NCBI RefSeq assembly: GCF_050107715.1
Contig: NZ_JBNILN010000006.1
Span: 124,001 to 188,000 of the forward strand
Reading direction: 5' to 3'
Length of the DNA stretch: 64,000 bases
Origin: Metabacillus_B sp050107715
GTDB lineage: Bacteria > Bacillota > Bacilli > Bacillales > Bacillaceae
Shown: piece after piece, positions 34,903 to 43,891 of the stretch
Position numbering within the stretch: position 1 is the stretch's first letter
How the letters are laid out: each line of letters opens with the position of its first letter
Program-made: the position numbers and the translations under genes
The notes under the pieces: model-generated
Databases searched by the model: none
Seen by the model: only the letters and a program-made list of their open reading frames with translations
Told to the model about the DNA's origin: nothing

Positions 34903-36447
34903 ATGGATAAAAAGCCTGTCATTATAAAAAGGAACCGCTTTTTAATTAGGCTGCTTTGTGTATTTTACATACTGGATTTACTCTTTATTTATATGTTAGA
35001 CGGGGACCGGGATCATTGGCTCCTCCTAATTGCTTTTTCTATCCCTTTTATTTTTCTGTTTTTGGGAGAAAAAAAGATTAAGCCGGAGTATTTAATGTTC
35101 TGTTTGATTGCTCTGCTTTATGCTTATTTGATCATGCTGAATATGACCGTTCCTGCTTTTGTAAACCTTGTGTTTCTGACATTGCCTATTTTGGTCAGCA
35201 CCATTTATCAGAACCGCACCCTGTTAATTTCTTCCTCCCTCTTTACAGCTGCTGTGCAGATTTATTTCTTTTATACGTATTTCGATGTCCTCCTTCAGGA
35301 TATTACCCGAAAGGAAATAGCCTATTACATCCTCTTCACCATCCTGGTATTGTTTTTCCAGCTTTATTATTTAAGGTTTATTGGCGGCCTATGGAAACAG
35401 GTCAATGAACAAAAGGATGAAATGGCAGAGACACTGGAGTCCACTAAAGCGCAGCTTGAGCTGTTATTTTCACAGAGCAAGGATGCGATTGTATTAATGG
35501 ATCGGGAATATAAAGTAATTGCTGTAAATCCCGCCTTTGAATCGTTATATAAGCTCCATGAGGATGAACTAAAAGGGAAGCAGTATCCATACGGTGAATA
35601 TACACATCAAGCTATCGCTCAGCCGAACAGTTTTGGAAGCATGGTAACCCGTTCAGATTTAACAGCGGACGGGCAGAGGGTTGAGGTCGAGGCTGCCGTA
35701 TCGCCTATCTATGGTGAAAGTGGCGCGCTGATTGCCCATTCCGAAGTTATTCGTGATGTGACCGAAAGAAGAAATGAAGAATTGATGCTTATTCAGGCAG
35801 AAAAACTTAAAGTAGCAGGAGAGATGGCAGCAGGTGTAGCTCATGAAATAAGAAACCCTTTAACTGTTCTGCAAGGTTTCCTTCAAATCTTAAAAGAAAA
35901 GTCTCCAGAGGATTATCCCTATACGGAAATTATGCTCTCTGAGCTTAAGCGCCTTAATGACATTGTCAGCGAATTCCTGATTTTATCAAAGCCCCAGTCC
36001 GTTAACCGTAAACTCTTCAATTTAAGGGAAGTCCTTAAAGAAACGATTACTTTTTTCGGATCTGAAATGGCGCTTAAAAATATTGTGATAAAAATGGACG
36101 AAATAGACTCTGTCACTGTATACGGAGACAGGAATCAAATTAAACAAGTACTCATTAATCTCCTGAAAAATTCCAGTGACGCGATGCCTGATGGGGGAAC
36201 GATCCGAATTTCTTTAGAAAAAAATGATGGAAAAACAGCTGCCCTTATCATTAATGATTCCGGATGTGGTATTCCTAAGCAAAAGCTGGATAAAATTAAA
36301 GAACCTTTTTTTACAACTAAAGAAAAAGGAACTGGACTGGGGCTTGTGATTACAGAAAAAATTGCAGCCCAGCATGGGGGATCCCTTGAAATAGAAAGCG
36401 AGGAAGGTAAAGGGACAACGGTGAAGCTTATTCTTCCGCTTCCATAA
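34903..36447 (+). CDS. Membrane PAS sensor histidine kinase (sporulation-kinase type)
   Basis: 514 residues. Five or six membrane helices in residues 12-165 (no large outer loop), a coiled linker, one PAS domain at about 183-300 (SKDAIVLMDREYKVIAVNPAFESLY), then HisKA with the phosphorylated His314 in AAGVAHEIRNPLTVLQGFLQIL. The HATPase domain has N box NLLKNSSDAMPDGG, G1 DSGCGIP and G2 GTGLGLVI. The HEIRNPLT context is that of Bacillus phosphorelay kinases (KinA-KinE) feeding Spo0F. No response regulator is adjacent, as expected for that class. I cannot match it to one named Kin protein. Confidence 0.88.
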   Translation: MDKKPVIIKRNRFLIRLLCVFYILDLLFIYMLDGDRDHWLLLIAFSIPFIFLFLGEKKIKPEYLMFCLIALLYAYLIMLNMTVPAFVNLVFLTLPILVSTIYQNRTLLISSSLFTAAVQIYFFYTYFDVLLQDITRKEIAYYILFTILVLFFQLYYLRFIGGLWKQVNEQKDEMAETLESTKAQLELLFSQSKDAIVLMDREYKVIAVNPAFESLYKLHEDELKGKQYPYGEYTHQAIAQPNSFGSMVTRSDLTADGQRVEVEAAVSPIYGESGALIAHSEVIRDVTERRNEELMLIQAEKLKVAGEMAAGVAHEIRNPLTVLQGFLQILKEKSPEDYPYTEIMLSELKRLNDIVSEFLILSKPQSVNRKLFNLREVLKETITFFGSEMALKNIVIKMDEIDSVTVYGDRNQIKQVLINLLKNSSDAMPDGGTIRISLEKNDGKTAALIINDSGCGIPKQKLDKIKEPFFTTKEKGTGLGLVITEKIAAQHGGSLEIESEEGKGTTVKLILPLP

Positions 36448-36504
36448 AACCATGAATATGAGAAGGAATCTCCAATTCGTTCAGGATCCGCCTAAAACAT
36501 ACCT

Positions 36505-36538
36505 GACTGACTATTGCCCAATAGTTCAGTCTTTTTTT
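36505..36538 (+). terminator. Terminator after the sensor kinase
   Basis: GACTGACTATT (36505-36515) pairs with AATAGTTCAGTC (36520-36531) with one bulged base, followed by seven T. Confidence 0.85.
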
Positions 36539-36609
36539 ATGCCATGACATAAAATTCAGCTATCCCGCAAAGATTAACATAGAAGATCAGAAAAGGAGCT
36601 GACACATCA

Positions 36610-36849
36610 GTGAGAGCAGAGCATAAAGCAGGAGATACGGTTTACGTTATTTATAGAAATCCTCACACAGCCAATGTAGCAGTGATCAAAGAAGCGGAAG
36701 TGGTCCAGCACCCTGAGGACAAGAATGACATCGCTTTGTTTCTATATGACACTTATCACGAATTGCTTCCGGATGATGCGGTGTTTGCTTCATTTGAGGA
36801 AGCAGAGCAGCTCTATAATGAATTATTTGACCGTGAACAATACGAGTGA
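36610..36849 (+). CDS. splA: SplA, regulator of spore photoproduct lyase
   Basis: 79 residues from GTG 36610 with AAAGGAGC upstream. It opens with KAGDTVYVIYRNPHTANVA and continues EAEVVQHPEDKN, the SplA family pattern. In B. subtilis SplA is a TRAP-like negative regulator of splAB, which is expressed in the forespore. splB begins 26 bases after its stop, so the two form one operon here too. Confidence 0.92.
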   Translation: MRAEHKAGDTVYVIYRNPHTANVAVIKEAEVVQHPEDKNDIALFLYDTYHELLPDDAVFASFEEAEQLYNELFDREQYE

Positions 36850-36875
36850 TGCATACATAAAGGAGGGAATTAAGA

Positions 36876-37904
36876 TTGGTTAAACCATTTGTTCCACAGC
36901 TTGTTTATTTTGAACCAAGGGCTCTGGAGTACCCCCTTGGTGTCGAACTGAAAGAAAAATTCGAAAAAATGGGACTTGAACTACGAGAGACAACCTCCCA
37001 TAACCAAGTCCGGAATATACCTGGAAAGAATCACCTTCAGCAGTACCGAAATGCGAAATCAACATTGGTTATAGGGGTCAGAAAAACGCTAAAGTTCGAT
37101 AGCTCAAAGCCCTCAGCTGAATACGCCATTCCGCTTGCTACAGGATGCATGGGCCATTGTCATTATTGCTACCTTCAAACGACTATGGGAAGCAAGCCTT
37201 ACATTAGGACATATGTAAATGTTGAAGAAATACTTGAACAGGCACAGTCATATATGGAGGAAAGAGCACCAGATATAACGAGGTTTGAAGCCTCTTGTAC
37301 CTCTGATATCGTCGGAGTGGACCATCTCACCCATTCACTGAAAAAGACGATTGAATATTTTGGTAAAAGCGATCTTGGGCAGCTCCGCTTTGTAACTAAA
37401 TTTCATCATGTAGACCATCTTCTTGATGCAGATCATAACGGAAAAACCAGGTTTAGGTTTAGTGTCAATGCAGATTATGTCATTAAGCATTTTGAGCCGG
37501 GCACTTCTCCCTTGGATAAACGGATCGAGGCAGCGGTTAAAGTTGCCCGGGCAGGATATCCTCTCGGGTTTATCGTAGCACCAATCTATATTCATGAAGG
37601 ATGGCAGGAAGGATATAAACAGCTGTTTGTTAAACTCCATGAATCACTCCCTAAAGACGCTGTTCAGGATATTACGTTTGAAATGATTCAGCACCGCTTT
37701 ACTAAGCCTGCAAAAAGGGTGATCGAAAAGAATTACCCGAAAACAAAACTAGAAATGAGCGTGGATGAGCGCAGATATAAATGGGGAAGGTACGGAATTG
37801 GCAAGTATATTTATCAGAAGGACGAGGAACAGGAATTAAGGGATACACTGGAAGATTATATTGAAGCCTACTTTCCGCAGGCGAAAATTGAATATTTTAC
37901 GTAA
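36876..37904 (+). CDS. splB: Spore photoproduct lyase (radical SAM)
   Basis: 342 residues, TTG 36876 with AAGGAGGG upstream, same size as the B. subtilis enzyme. The [4Fe-4S]-binding cysteines are Cys91, Cys95 and Cys98 in GCMGHCHYC (CxxxCxxC), and the H-donor Cys141 lies in EASCTSDIVG. It repairs 5-thyminyl-5,6-dihydrothymine in UV-irradiated spore DNA during germination using S-adenosylmethionine. All key residues are in the B. subtilis numbering. A terminator follows. Confidence 0.97.
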   Translation: MVKPFVPQLVYFEPRALEYPLGVELKEKFEKMGLELRETTSHNQVRNIPGKNHLQQYRNAKSTLVIGVRKTLKFDSSKPSAEYAIPLATGCMGHCHYCYLQTTMGSKPYIRTYVNVEEILEQAQSYMEERAPDITRFEASCTSDIVGVDHLTHSLKKTIEYFGKSDLGQLRFVTKFHHVDHLLDADHNGKTRFRFSVNADYVIKHFEPGTSPLDKRIEAAVKVARAGYPLGFIVAPIYIHEGWQEGYKQLFVKLHESLPKDAVQDITFEMIQHRFTKPAKRVIEKNYPKTKLEMSVDERRYKWGRYGIGKYIYQKDEEQELRDTLEDYIEAYFPQAKIEYFT

Positions 37905-37928
37905 ACAGAAGGAAAAGGTTAGATAGAC

Positions 37929-37965
37929 TCAAGAATGCTTGATTCACGAGCATTCTCGGGTTTTT
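37929..37965 (+). terminator. Terminator of splAB
   Basis: AGAATGCT (37932-37939) and AGCATTCT (37949-37956) pair, extended by outer C-G/T-G pairs, followed by TTTTT. Confidence 0.85.
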
Positions 37966-38170
37966 CTTTTGGTGCGCAAGAGTTCTGAAAAGGGTAGAAA
38001 AGTGATTAATCTGAAGCTTTATAAAGTATGCACGAGCATTGGCATACCTGACAGAAAAAATGAGAATACAAAATTTTCCCTGTCTATCAGGAATGACAGG
38101 AAGCCGATGAAAATGCCAGCAGTTCCTGTGTGTGATAAAATTGGAGTATCTTAGAAAAGGGGTGATATGG

Positions 38171-38956
38171 ATGGATTTGAATCTGCAGCATAAAACAGCT
38201 CTTGTTATTGCATCCAGTCAGGGGCTTGGCAAAGCGGTCGCCAAAAAATTAGCGCAGGAAGGCGCAAATGTGATCTTGAGCGGGCGCGATGCTGAGAAGC
38301 TGGAAAGTGTTCAGCAGGAACTTGCTTACATAGGAGACGGAAGAATTATCAGTAAAACTTGTGATATTACAGACCCGCAGCAAATTAAAGCTCTTGTTGA
38401 ACATACCATCGATGAGTTTGGGGAAATTGATATCCTTGTGAACAATGCAGGCGGGCCTCCAGCCGGAACGTTTGAGGACATGACAGATGAAAATTGGTAT
38501 GAAGCATTTGAGTTGAATCTTCTCAGCTATGTGCGCATAATCCGTCAGGTCCTGCCCCATATGAAAGAAAAAGGCGGAAAAATCATTAATATCGCTTCCT
38601 CCTCCGTGAAAGAGCCTATTGAAGGGTTATTGCTTTCCAATACGTTCAGGATGGGAATTGTCGGACTGACTAAAACTCTGTCCCAGGAGCTTGCCCCTTA
38701 TCATATTCTGATTAACACACTTGCTCCGGGAAGGATTGCGACCGGCCGCGTAGCGTTCCTGGATCAGTCAGCAGCTGAAAGACAGGGCATTACTCCTGAT
38801 GAGGCGGCCGAGAATAATAAAGCACGTATTCCGCTCGGCCGGTATGGTGATCCCGAGGAATTCGCCAATTATGCTGTTTTTATGCTTTCAGGCGTAAATA
38901 CATATGTAACGGGCCAGACGCTGCTGGTAGATGGCGGATTAGTAAAATCGGTATAG
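38171..38956 (+). CDS. SDR-family protein with replaced catalytic Tyr/Lys (BKR-like)
   Basis: 261 residues from ATG 38171 with AAGGGGTGAT upstream. Rossmann features are intact: ALVIASSQGLGKAVAKKLA, LVNNAGGPPAG, IINIASSSV, and the C-terminal YVTGQTLLVDGGL. However, where classical SDRs have YxxxK, this protein reads LLSNTFRMGIVGLTK, with no Tyr and Arg where Lys is expected. This is a known divergent subgroup of 3-oxoacyl-ACP-reductase-like proteins. The reaction is unknown and may be absent. ykwC starts 20 bases later with its own AAGGAGG, so the two are likely co-transcribed. Confidence 0.85.
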   Translation: MDLNLQHKTALVIASSQGLGKAVAKKLAQEGANVILSGRDAEKLESVQQELAYIGDGRIISKTCDITDPQQIKALVEHTIDEFGEIDILVNNAGGPPAGTFEDMTDENWYEAFELNLLSYVRIIRQVLPHMKEKGGKIINIASSSVKEPIEGLLLSNTFRMGIVGLTKTLSQELAPYHILINTLAPGRIATGRVAFLDQSAAERQGITPDEAAENNKARIPLGRYGDPEEFANYAVFMLSGVNTYVTGQTLLVDGGLVKSV

Positions 38957-38976
38957 AAACAAGGAGGAGAGGTCCT

Positions 38977-39858
38977 ATGGCGGGAGAAAACGTGGCATTT
39001 ATCGGGACAGGGGTCATGGGGAATAGCATGGCAGAACATTTAATGAGTAAAGGCTATTCATTAACAGTATATACCCGAACAAAGAATAAAGCAGAAGATC
39101 TCCTTGAGAAAGGGGCAAAATGGGCCGATACCGTCAAGGAAGCTGTGGCGGAAGCCGGCTTTGTGATTACGATGGTCGGCTATCCAAGTGATGTTGAAGC
39201 GATCTATCTTGATGAAGACGGTATTATCGATTCCTCTCAAGAGGGTGCCTATTTAATTGATATGACAACTTCTAAGCCATCACTTGCGGTAAAAATTGCT
39301 GAAGCAGCACGTTCCAAAGGACTTTATGCCATCGACGCTCCAGTATCAGGAGGGGATGTTGGTGCAAAAGAAGCAAGGCTTGCGATTATGGCAGGCGGCG
39401 AAGAATCTGCATTTGAAAACTGTCTGCCTCTTTTTCAGGCAATGGGGAACAATATCGTTCATCAGGGGGGAGCAGGTTCAGGACAGCATACAAAGATGAG
39501 CAATCAGATCGCAATTGCCTCAGGGATGATTGCGGTATGTGAAGCTCTAGCCTATGCAGAAAATTCAGGTCTCAATCCGGAACAGGTTCTGAAAAGCATT
39601 TCCACAGGGGCAGCAGGAAGCTGGTCCCTCAGCAACCTTGCCCCCCGAATGCTGAGCAATCAATTTGAACCGGGCTTTTATGTAAAGCATTTTATAAAAG
39701 ATATGAGAATTGCCAAAGAGGAATCAGAGCAATTTGGCCTCCCTACTCCAGGACTTGACCTGGCACTGGAGCTTTTTGAAACACTGGAAAATATGGGAGA
39801 AGAGAACAGCGGAACACATGCTTTATACAAGCTTTGGAAGCAAAAAAGGCTCTCCTGA
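38977..39858 (+). CDS. ykwC: NAD(P)-dependent beta-hydroxyacid dehydrogenase (YkwC-like)
   Basis: 293 residues. N-terminal NAD-binding GTGVMGNSMAEHLMSKGY and the VYTRTKNKAE segment; signature DAPVSGGDVGAKEARLAIMAGG (substrate binding); catalytic Lys region GSGQHTKMSNQIAIAS (Lys in HTKMSNQ); C-terminal YVKHFIKDMRIAKEES. This is the 3-hydroxyisobutyrate dehydrogenase family; the natural substrate is not determined. B. subtilis has ykwC beside splB and ykwD as here. Confidence 0.9.
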   Translation: MAGENVAFIGTGVMGNSMAEHLMSKGYSLTVYTRTKNKAEDLLEKGAKWADTVKEAVAEAGFVITMVGYPSDVEAIYLDEDGIIDSSQEGAYLIDMTTSKPSLAVKIAEAARSKGLYAIDAPVSGGDVGAKEARLAIMAGGEESAFENCLPLFQAMGNNIVHQGGAGSGQHTKMSNQIAIASGMIAVCEALAYAENSGLNPEQVLKSISTGAAGSWSLSNLAPRMLSNQFEPGFYVKHFIKDMRIAKEESEQFGLPTPGLDLALELFETLENMGEENSGTHALYKLWKQKRLS

Positions 39859-39861
39859 TTG

Positions 39862-39894
39862 ATAAAAAAGACAGCCGCTTACGAGCGGCTGTCT
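39862..39894 (-). terminator. Terminator downstream of ykwD (bidirectional)
   Basis: AGACAGCCGC (39869-39878) and GCGGCTGTCT (39885-39894) pair perfectly; on the minus strand the hairpin is followed by TTTTTTATC. It probably also serves ykwC from the left. Confidence 0.9.
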
Positions 39895-39911
39895 GCTAAA
39901 CTATAAAACTA

Positions 39912-40754
39912 TTATTTACCGATGAACTGCTGAGTCCAGTAGTTGCCTTCTTCAACATGTCCTACACCGATGTGCGTGAACTCGGAATTCATAATGTTTT
40001 TACGGTGACCTTCGCTGTTCATCCATGCTTGTACAACTTCTTCAGGTGATTTTTGCCCCATAGCAATGTTTTCCCCTGCTGTTTTGTATTCAACCCCAAA
40101 TTGTTTCATCATATCAAACGGAGATCCGTATGTTGGGCTATTGTGATCAAAGTAGTTATTTTTCTGCATATCTGCAGACTTTTCTTTAGCTACTTTGCTT
40201 AGCTCTTCATCTACTTGAAGTGGCTTAAGACCTTGTTTTTCACGCTCTTGGTTTGTCAGTTCAACAACCTGCTGTTCAAACTCGCTAAGGGCGCCGGACT
40301 TAGCTGTTTCTTGCTTAGGTTCAGAAGCTTGCTCTTTGGCAGGAGCCTGCTGCTGTCCTTGTGCAGGAGCTGGAGCCTGCTCTTTAGCAGAAGCTGGAGC
40401 CTGTTCTTTGGCAGGAGCTGGAGCCTGTTCTTTAGCTGCTTCCGGTTCTTGTCCTGGCAGGCAGTTTGGTTTTTGAGCCTTATCCTTACCGTTCTGACCT
40501 TGTGCGGCCTGAGCCTGCTTGCCTAGAAGCTGCTGAATTTGCTCCTGAATTTGCTGCTGATTGCCGCTGCCTTCAGCTGCCTGCTGAACTTGCTCAGGGC
40601 TGATATTAAATTTCTTGCTTAGTTCAGTCACTTTAGCCTGTACATTCTGCTGAGAAAGTTCCTGTGCACCTGCCGGGTTGCCTCCTCCGAAAGTGGCGAA
40701 TCCTGCCGCAGCAGCGACTGATATAATAAAAGATTTCTTAGTAGTGTTCTTCAT
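39912..40754 (-). CDS. ykwD: Secreted CAP/SCP-domain protein (YkwD-like)
   Basis: 280 residues, AGGAGGG upstream of the ATG. Signal peptide (residues 1-30, ending GGGNPAGAQE). A Gln/Ala-rich helical region follows (31-90), then a repeat tract at about 105-150 built from PAKEQAPA units that is probably a flexible wall-spanning linker. The CAP domain (155-280) shows LTNQEREKQGLKPLQVDEEL, KNNYFDHNSPTYGSPFDMM, AGENIAMGQKSPEEVVQAWMNSEGHRKNIM and THIGVGHVEEGNYWTQQFIGK, with the conserved His/Glu residues. Function in Bacillus is unresolved. It is encoded divergently from pbpH. Confidence 0.92.
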   Translation of the reverse strand: MKNTTKKSFIISVAAAAGFATFGGGNPAGAQELSQQNVQAKVTELSKKFNISPEQVQQAAEGSGNQQQIQEQIQQLLGKQAQAAQGQNGKDKAQKPNCLPGQEPEAAKEQAPAPAKEQAPASAKEQAPAPAQGQQQAPAKEQASEPKQETAKSGALSEFEQQVVELTNQEREKQGLKPLQVDEELSKVAKEKSADMQKNNYFDHNSPTYGSPFDMMKQFGVEYKTAGENIAMGQKSPEEVVQAWMNSEGHRKNIMNSEFTHIGVGHVEEGNYWTQQFIGK

Positions 40755-41044
40755 AAATTAAAGCCCTCCTAAAAAATGTGTGATTGTATTTTCGTGCTTC
40801 TCTCTTGCACAAACTCATCATAACACGGCAGAATTGTAATATTTCAGCCACCGATTTCCATTGACATGTTTACCTTTGAAATAAAACCCCGAAACTTAAA
40901 AAATCCCTTATATAATAGTGGTTTAATCCACTTTCATTCTGTAAGTAGAGCAGTTTTTCACAGTCGAAAATCTCCTTAAAATACCATCTGTTGAAGTTTT
41001 TTCATTGAATTTGTACTTGACACAAAAAATAGGCCGTTCGACAT
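40755..41044. other. Divergent ykwD/pbpH control region
   Basis: No gene is visible. The left part should hold the ykwD promoter on the minus strand; two TTGACA/TTGACA-like hexamers occur near 40861 and 41013. Nothing else is recognised. Confidence 0.4.
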
Positions 41045-41072
41045 ATGACAACTATTACACAAGTGTTACAAT
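41045..41072 (+). promoter_or_regulatory. Candidate SigA promoter of pbpH
   Basis: ATGACA (41045-41050), 16-base spacer, TACAAT (41067-41072), 62 bases before the chosen start. Confidence 0.6.
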
Positions 41073-41133
41073 AGGGATGTTATTTTACAAAACTTTTCAT
41101 TTAATAGATATCTATTTTGAAAGGAGTACGAAA

Positions 41134-43299
41134 TTGACAGAACAAGGGACACATTCATCGGAGGATCGAAAGCTGAAAAGAGCCCGCCATTTTCGCATCA
41201 ATATTTTTTTCTTTTGCGTATTTCTCATTTTCACGATGCTTATCGTCCGTCTGGGCGTTATTCAGATTGTTAAAGGAGAGGAGTATACGAAGGAAGTAAC
41301 CAGAACGGAAGCAAATATCTCTTCTTATCCGGCGCCCCGGGGGAAAATGTATGACAGGTATGGCAGAGTGGTTGTTGACAACGTAAGTGTACCTGCCATT
41401 ACTTACACGGTAGAAAAAAGCACGAAAACGGCAGATAAGCTGGAGACAGCAAGAAAGCTTGCCGAATACATCGAGGTTGAAAAAGAAGCAATTCAATATA
41501 CAGCCGGACAGGAAAGCGAACGGGATATCCGTGATTATTGGCTGGCCTCCCACGAAGAGGAGGCTAAAAAACTTTTAACGGCAAAGGATTTGGAGAGGAA
41601 AGGGAAGGATCAATATAAGCTTCAGGTTGAGAGGGTGCCTCAGCATGAAGTGAATGTGATAAAAAACAATCCGGGTGAACTGGAGCTTGCGGTGCTATAC
41701 AAACGTTTCTCTTCAGGATATGAGTATGAACCGCAAATCATTAAGTCGCAGGCAGCTCCTAAAGATGAAGTTCCAGGGCCGCATAATATGCTTACGAATG
41801 ATGAAATGGCCCGGGTTTCAGAGAATATCGAATCTCTGCCGGGTGTTAACATCATTACAGACTGGAACCGGAGCTACGTATTTGGAGATACGCTGGAAAG
41901 TATACTTGGAGGGGTCACAAGCTCCTCCCAGGGTATATTGGAAGAACGTAAGCCTTATTACCAGGCGAGAGGGTACGCACGCAACGACCGAGTAGGGAAG
42001 TCTCGCCTTGAGTATCAATATGAAGAATTTTTAAATCCGCGTAAAGCGAAGGTTGAATATATCACAGATAAAAACGGCAGCACTATTTCCGAGAAGGTCG
42101 TGGACCCTGGCAGAAGAGGACTTGATCTGAAGCTGACTTTTGATGCGGAGCTTCAGCGTGAAGTAGAAAAAATTGTCGAGGAAGAATTGAAAAAAGCTGT
42201 AGCCGTAAGCCCATATGCCGACCGTGCCTTTGCAGTGATGATGGATCCCTACGAGGGCGATATCCTCGCTATGGCTGGAAAAGGCTACGACCGCTTTAAT
42301 TCAAAAAAATATTATGATTTTTCTTATGGAGCCTACACAACCCAGTATGAAATGGGATCAGCTGTTAAGGGGGCTACCCTCTTAGGGGGGTTTCAGGAAG
42401 GCTTGGAGCCTGGGACGTCATTTAATGACAATATCCCGATTCTTCTCAAGGGTACCGCTCCGAAAAAATCCCTGCACCCGAGCGGATGGGTCGATGACCG
42501 CGAGGCACTGGAAGTCAGCTCGAACGTTTATATGTTCCGGACGGCGATGGAAATTGCCGATATTCCATATGTACCCAACGGGAAATTCTCCGCGGGACCG
42601 GATGACCTGCGGAAATTCCGCAACCTGAACGATCAATTTGGCCTCGGAGTGCCCACCGGCATCGATTTGCCCGGTGAAGCAGACGGTCAAAGAGCGTATC
42701 CGGACTCGGTAGGCGGATTGCTTCTTGATGTCGCAATCGGCCAATATGATACGTATACTCCTTTGCAGATGGCCCAGTACATCTCTGTCATAGCAAACGG
42801 AGGATACCGGGTTGAACCAAGAGTCGTCAGGTCTGTTCACGAACCGATGAACGATCATCAGCTTGGGCCATTTGTATTTGAGAGAGACCCCAAAATTTTG
42901 AATGCCATTAATAATACTTCAGATGAAATCAAGCGGATCCAGGATGGGATGAAACTCGTTACAAAAGGTTCCCGGGGGACAGCCAGGGCCTATTTTAACG
43001 GCCTTGATGTTGCGGGGAAAACGGGAACCACTCAATCTTTTTACACAAATATCCAGCAGGGAATTAAATTAAAGCCTGTAAGCAATGTTACTTTTGTAGG
43101 GTATTACCCGACCGACCATCCCAAAGTAGCGTTTAGTGTAACCGTGCCGAATGTAAAGGAAAGGTCTTCGGCGACTGCCGCAAGCAGGCTTATCGGAGAC
43201 CGGATCATGAAGGCTTATGTACAGCTTGAAAAAAAATATAATGCCCAAGAAGATAAATCGAAAGTGATCATTGACAAAAAGAAAGAAGCCGCCAGCTAA
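41134..43299 (+). CDS. pbpH: Class B penicillin-binding protein (PbpH/PBP2a type)
   Basis: 721 residues from TTG 41134, preceded by AAAGGAGTACG; the frame is open to 41005 but without a site. One N-terminal membrane helix (about 20-42), the PBP dimerisation domain (APRGKMYDRYGRVVVDN; RVGKSRLEYQYEEFL), and the transpeptidase domain with Ser409 in GSAVKGA (SxxK), SSN at 462-464 (SxN) and KTG at 629-631. It crosslinks side-wall peptidoglycan with the rod complex. Gene order ykwD-pbpH-kinA-patA matches B. subtilis; a small SASP-like gene is inserted before kinA. Confidence 0.93.
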   Translation: MTEQGTHSSEDRKLKRARHFRINIFFFCVFLIFTMLIVRLGVIQIVKGEEYTKEVTRTEANISSYPAPRGKMYDRYGRVVVDNVSVPAITYTVEKSTKTADKLETARKLAEYIEVEKEAIQYTAGQESERDIRDYWLASHEEEAKKLLTAKDLERKGKDQYKLQVERVPQHEVNVIKNNPGELELAVLYKRFSSGYEYEPQIIKSQAAPKDEVPGPHNMLTNDEMARVSENIESLPGVNIITDWNRSYVFGDTLESILGGVTSSSQGILEERKPYYQARGYARNDRVGKSRLEYQYEEFLNPRKAKVEYITDKNGSTISEKVVDPGRRGLDLKLTFDAELQREVEKIVEEELKKAVAVSPYADRAFAVMMDPYEGDILAMAGKGYDRFNSKKYYDFSYGAYTTQYEMGSAVKGATLLGGFQEGLEPGTSFNDNIPILLKGTAPKKSLHPSGWVDDREALEVSSNVYMFRTAMEIADIPYVPNGKFSAGPDDLRKFRNLNDQFGLGVPTGIDLPGEADGQRAYPDSVGGLLLDVAIGQYDTYTPLQMAQYISVIANGGYRVEPRVVRSVHEPMNDHQLGPFVFERDPKILNAINNTSDEIKRIQDGMKLVTKGSRGTARAYFNGLDVAGKTGTTQSFYTNIQQGIKLKPVSNVTFVGYYPTDHPKVAFSVTVPNVKERSSATAASRLIGDRIMKAYVQLEKKYNAQEDKSKVIIDKKKEAAS

Positions 43300-43305
43300 T
43301 CATAA

Positions 43306-43336
43306 AGGGCCGCAGTTTATGCGGTTCTTTTTTTTG
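43306..43336 (+). terminator. Terminator of pbpH
   Basis: GCCGCA (43309-43314) pairs with TGCGGT (43320-43325), then a run of T. Confidence 0.8.
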
Positions 43337-43401
43337 CCAATCATATACTGCCCCTTTTCGAAAGAAACTATATAGCAGGAAAGAAAAGGGGTGAAAAAAG
43401 A

Positions 43402-43584
43402 ATGGCAAAACGCACAAAGAAGAATAATGCTGAACAGAAAAATAAAAAAGGATTTGATTCTTCAAAGCAAGATACTGAATTTGCCCATGAATCAGGAAGC
43501 CATCATGTCAATCAGCTTCATCATGAGAAAGCTAAAAAAGAAAAGGCGTCTAAAAATCAAGGGGAATACAAAGGAATGAATTGA
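43402..43584 (+). CDS. Lys/Gln-rich small protein resembling gamma-type SASP
   Basis: 60 residues with AAAGGGGTG before the ATG and a strong terminator after the stop. Rich in Lys, Asn, His and Gln, no hydrophobic segment. The middle holds KQDTEFAHESGS; TEFA(S)E is the GPR protease recognition core of gamma-type SASP (SspE). As in the gene at 27522-27653, only one site is present. The likely role is a minor spore protein, by inference. Its position upstream of kinA differs from B. subtilis as I recall it. Confidence 0.7.
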   Translation: MAKRTKKNNAEQKNKKGFDSSKQDTEFAHESGSHHVNQLHHEKAKKEKASKNQGEYKGMN

Positions 43585-43588
43585 GCCG

Positions 43589-43623
43589 AAAACACCTGCT
43601 TTAACCAAAGCGGGTGTTTTTTT
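43589..43623 (+). terminator. Terminator after the SASP-like gene
   Basis: AAAACACC and GCTTT pair with AAAGC and GGTGTTTT around a short loop, then TTTTTTT. Confidence 0.9.
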
Positions 43624-43891
43624 GCGGTTTACGTGAAGATGATGTTCATTAGCTCACATTGACTTCCGGTCTTGCCGGAACATGGCACAGGGAAAAGCAC
43701 CCTCTTCATTTTGAGAGTCTCGAGCAAGCTCTTGCAAGGTTAAGCTAGGCCTGAAAATATTGGAAACTTTTGAAAGTGTTTGAAGGATTCAGATAAAATT
43801 TCTCGAATTGTTTTATAGATATCATACCCGGGCTGAAGATTTAAAAGTATGCTCCAATTGAAAGCTTTTCCGAAAAAGGGGGGGGGGAGCA
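43624..43891. other. kinA upstream region
   Basis: No open frame with a ribosome site. The right half contains the SigH-like promoter and a run of ten G at 43878-43887 that forms the kinA ribosome site. Confidence 0.5.
43784..43809 (+). promoter_or_regulatory. SigH-type promoter of kinA
   Basis: AAGGATT (-35, 43783-43789) and CGAATT (-10, 43804-43809) fit the SigH pattern AGGAWWW then GAAT with the usual 11-12 base core spacing. B. subtilis kinA is transcribed by SigH, so start of sporulation is the expected inducing condition. Confidence 0.7.

Noticed and set aside
39912..40754. CRISPR-like direct repeats within ykwD
   Set aside because: The repeats are in-frame protein repeats (PAKEQAPA) of a linker, with no spacers.
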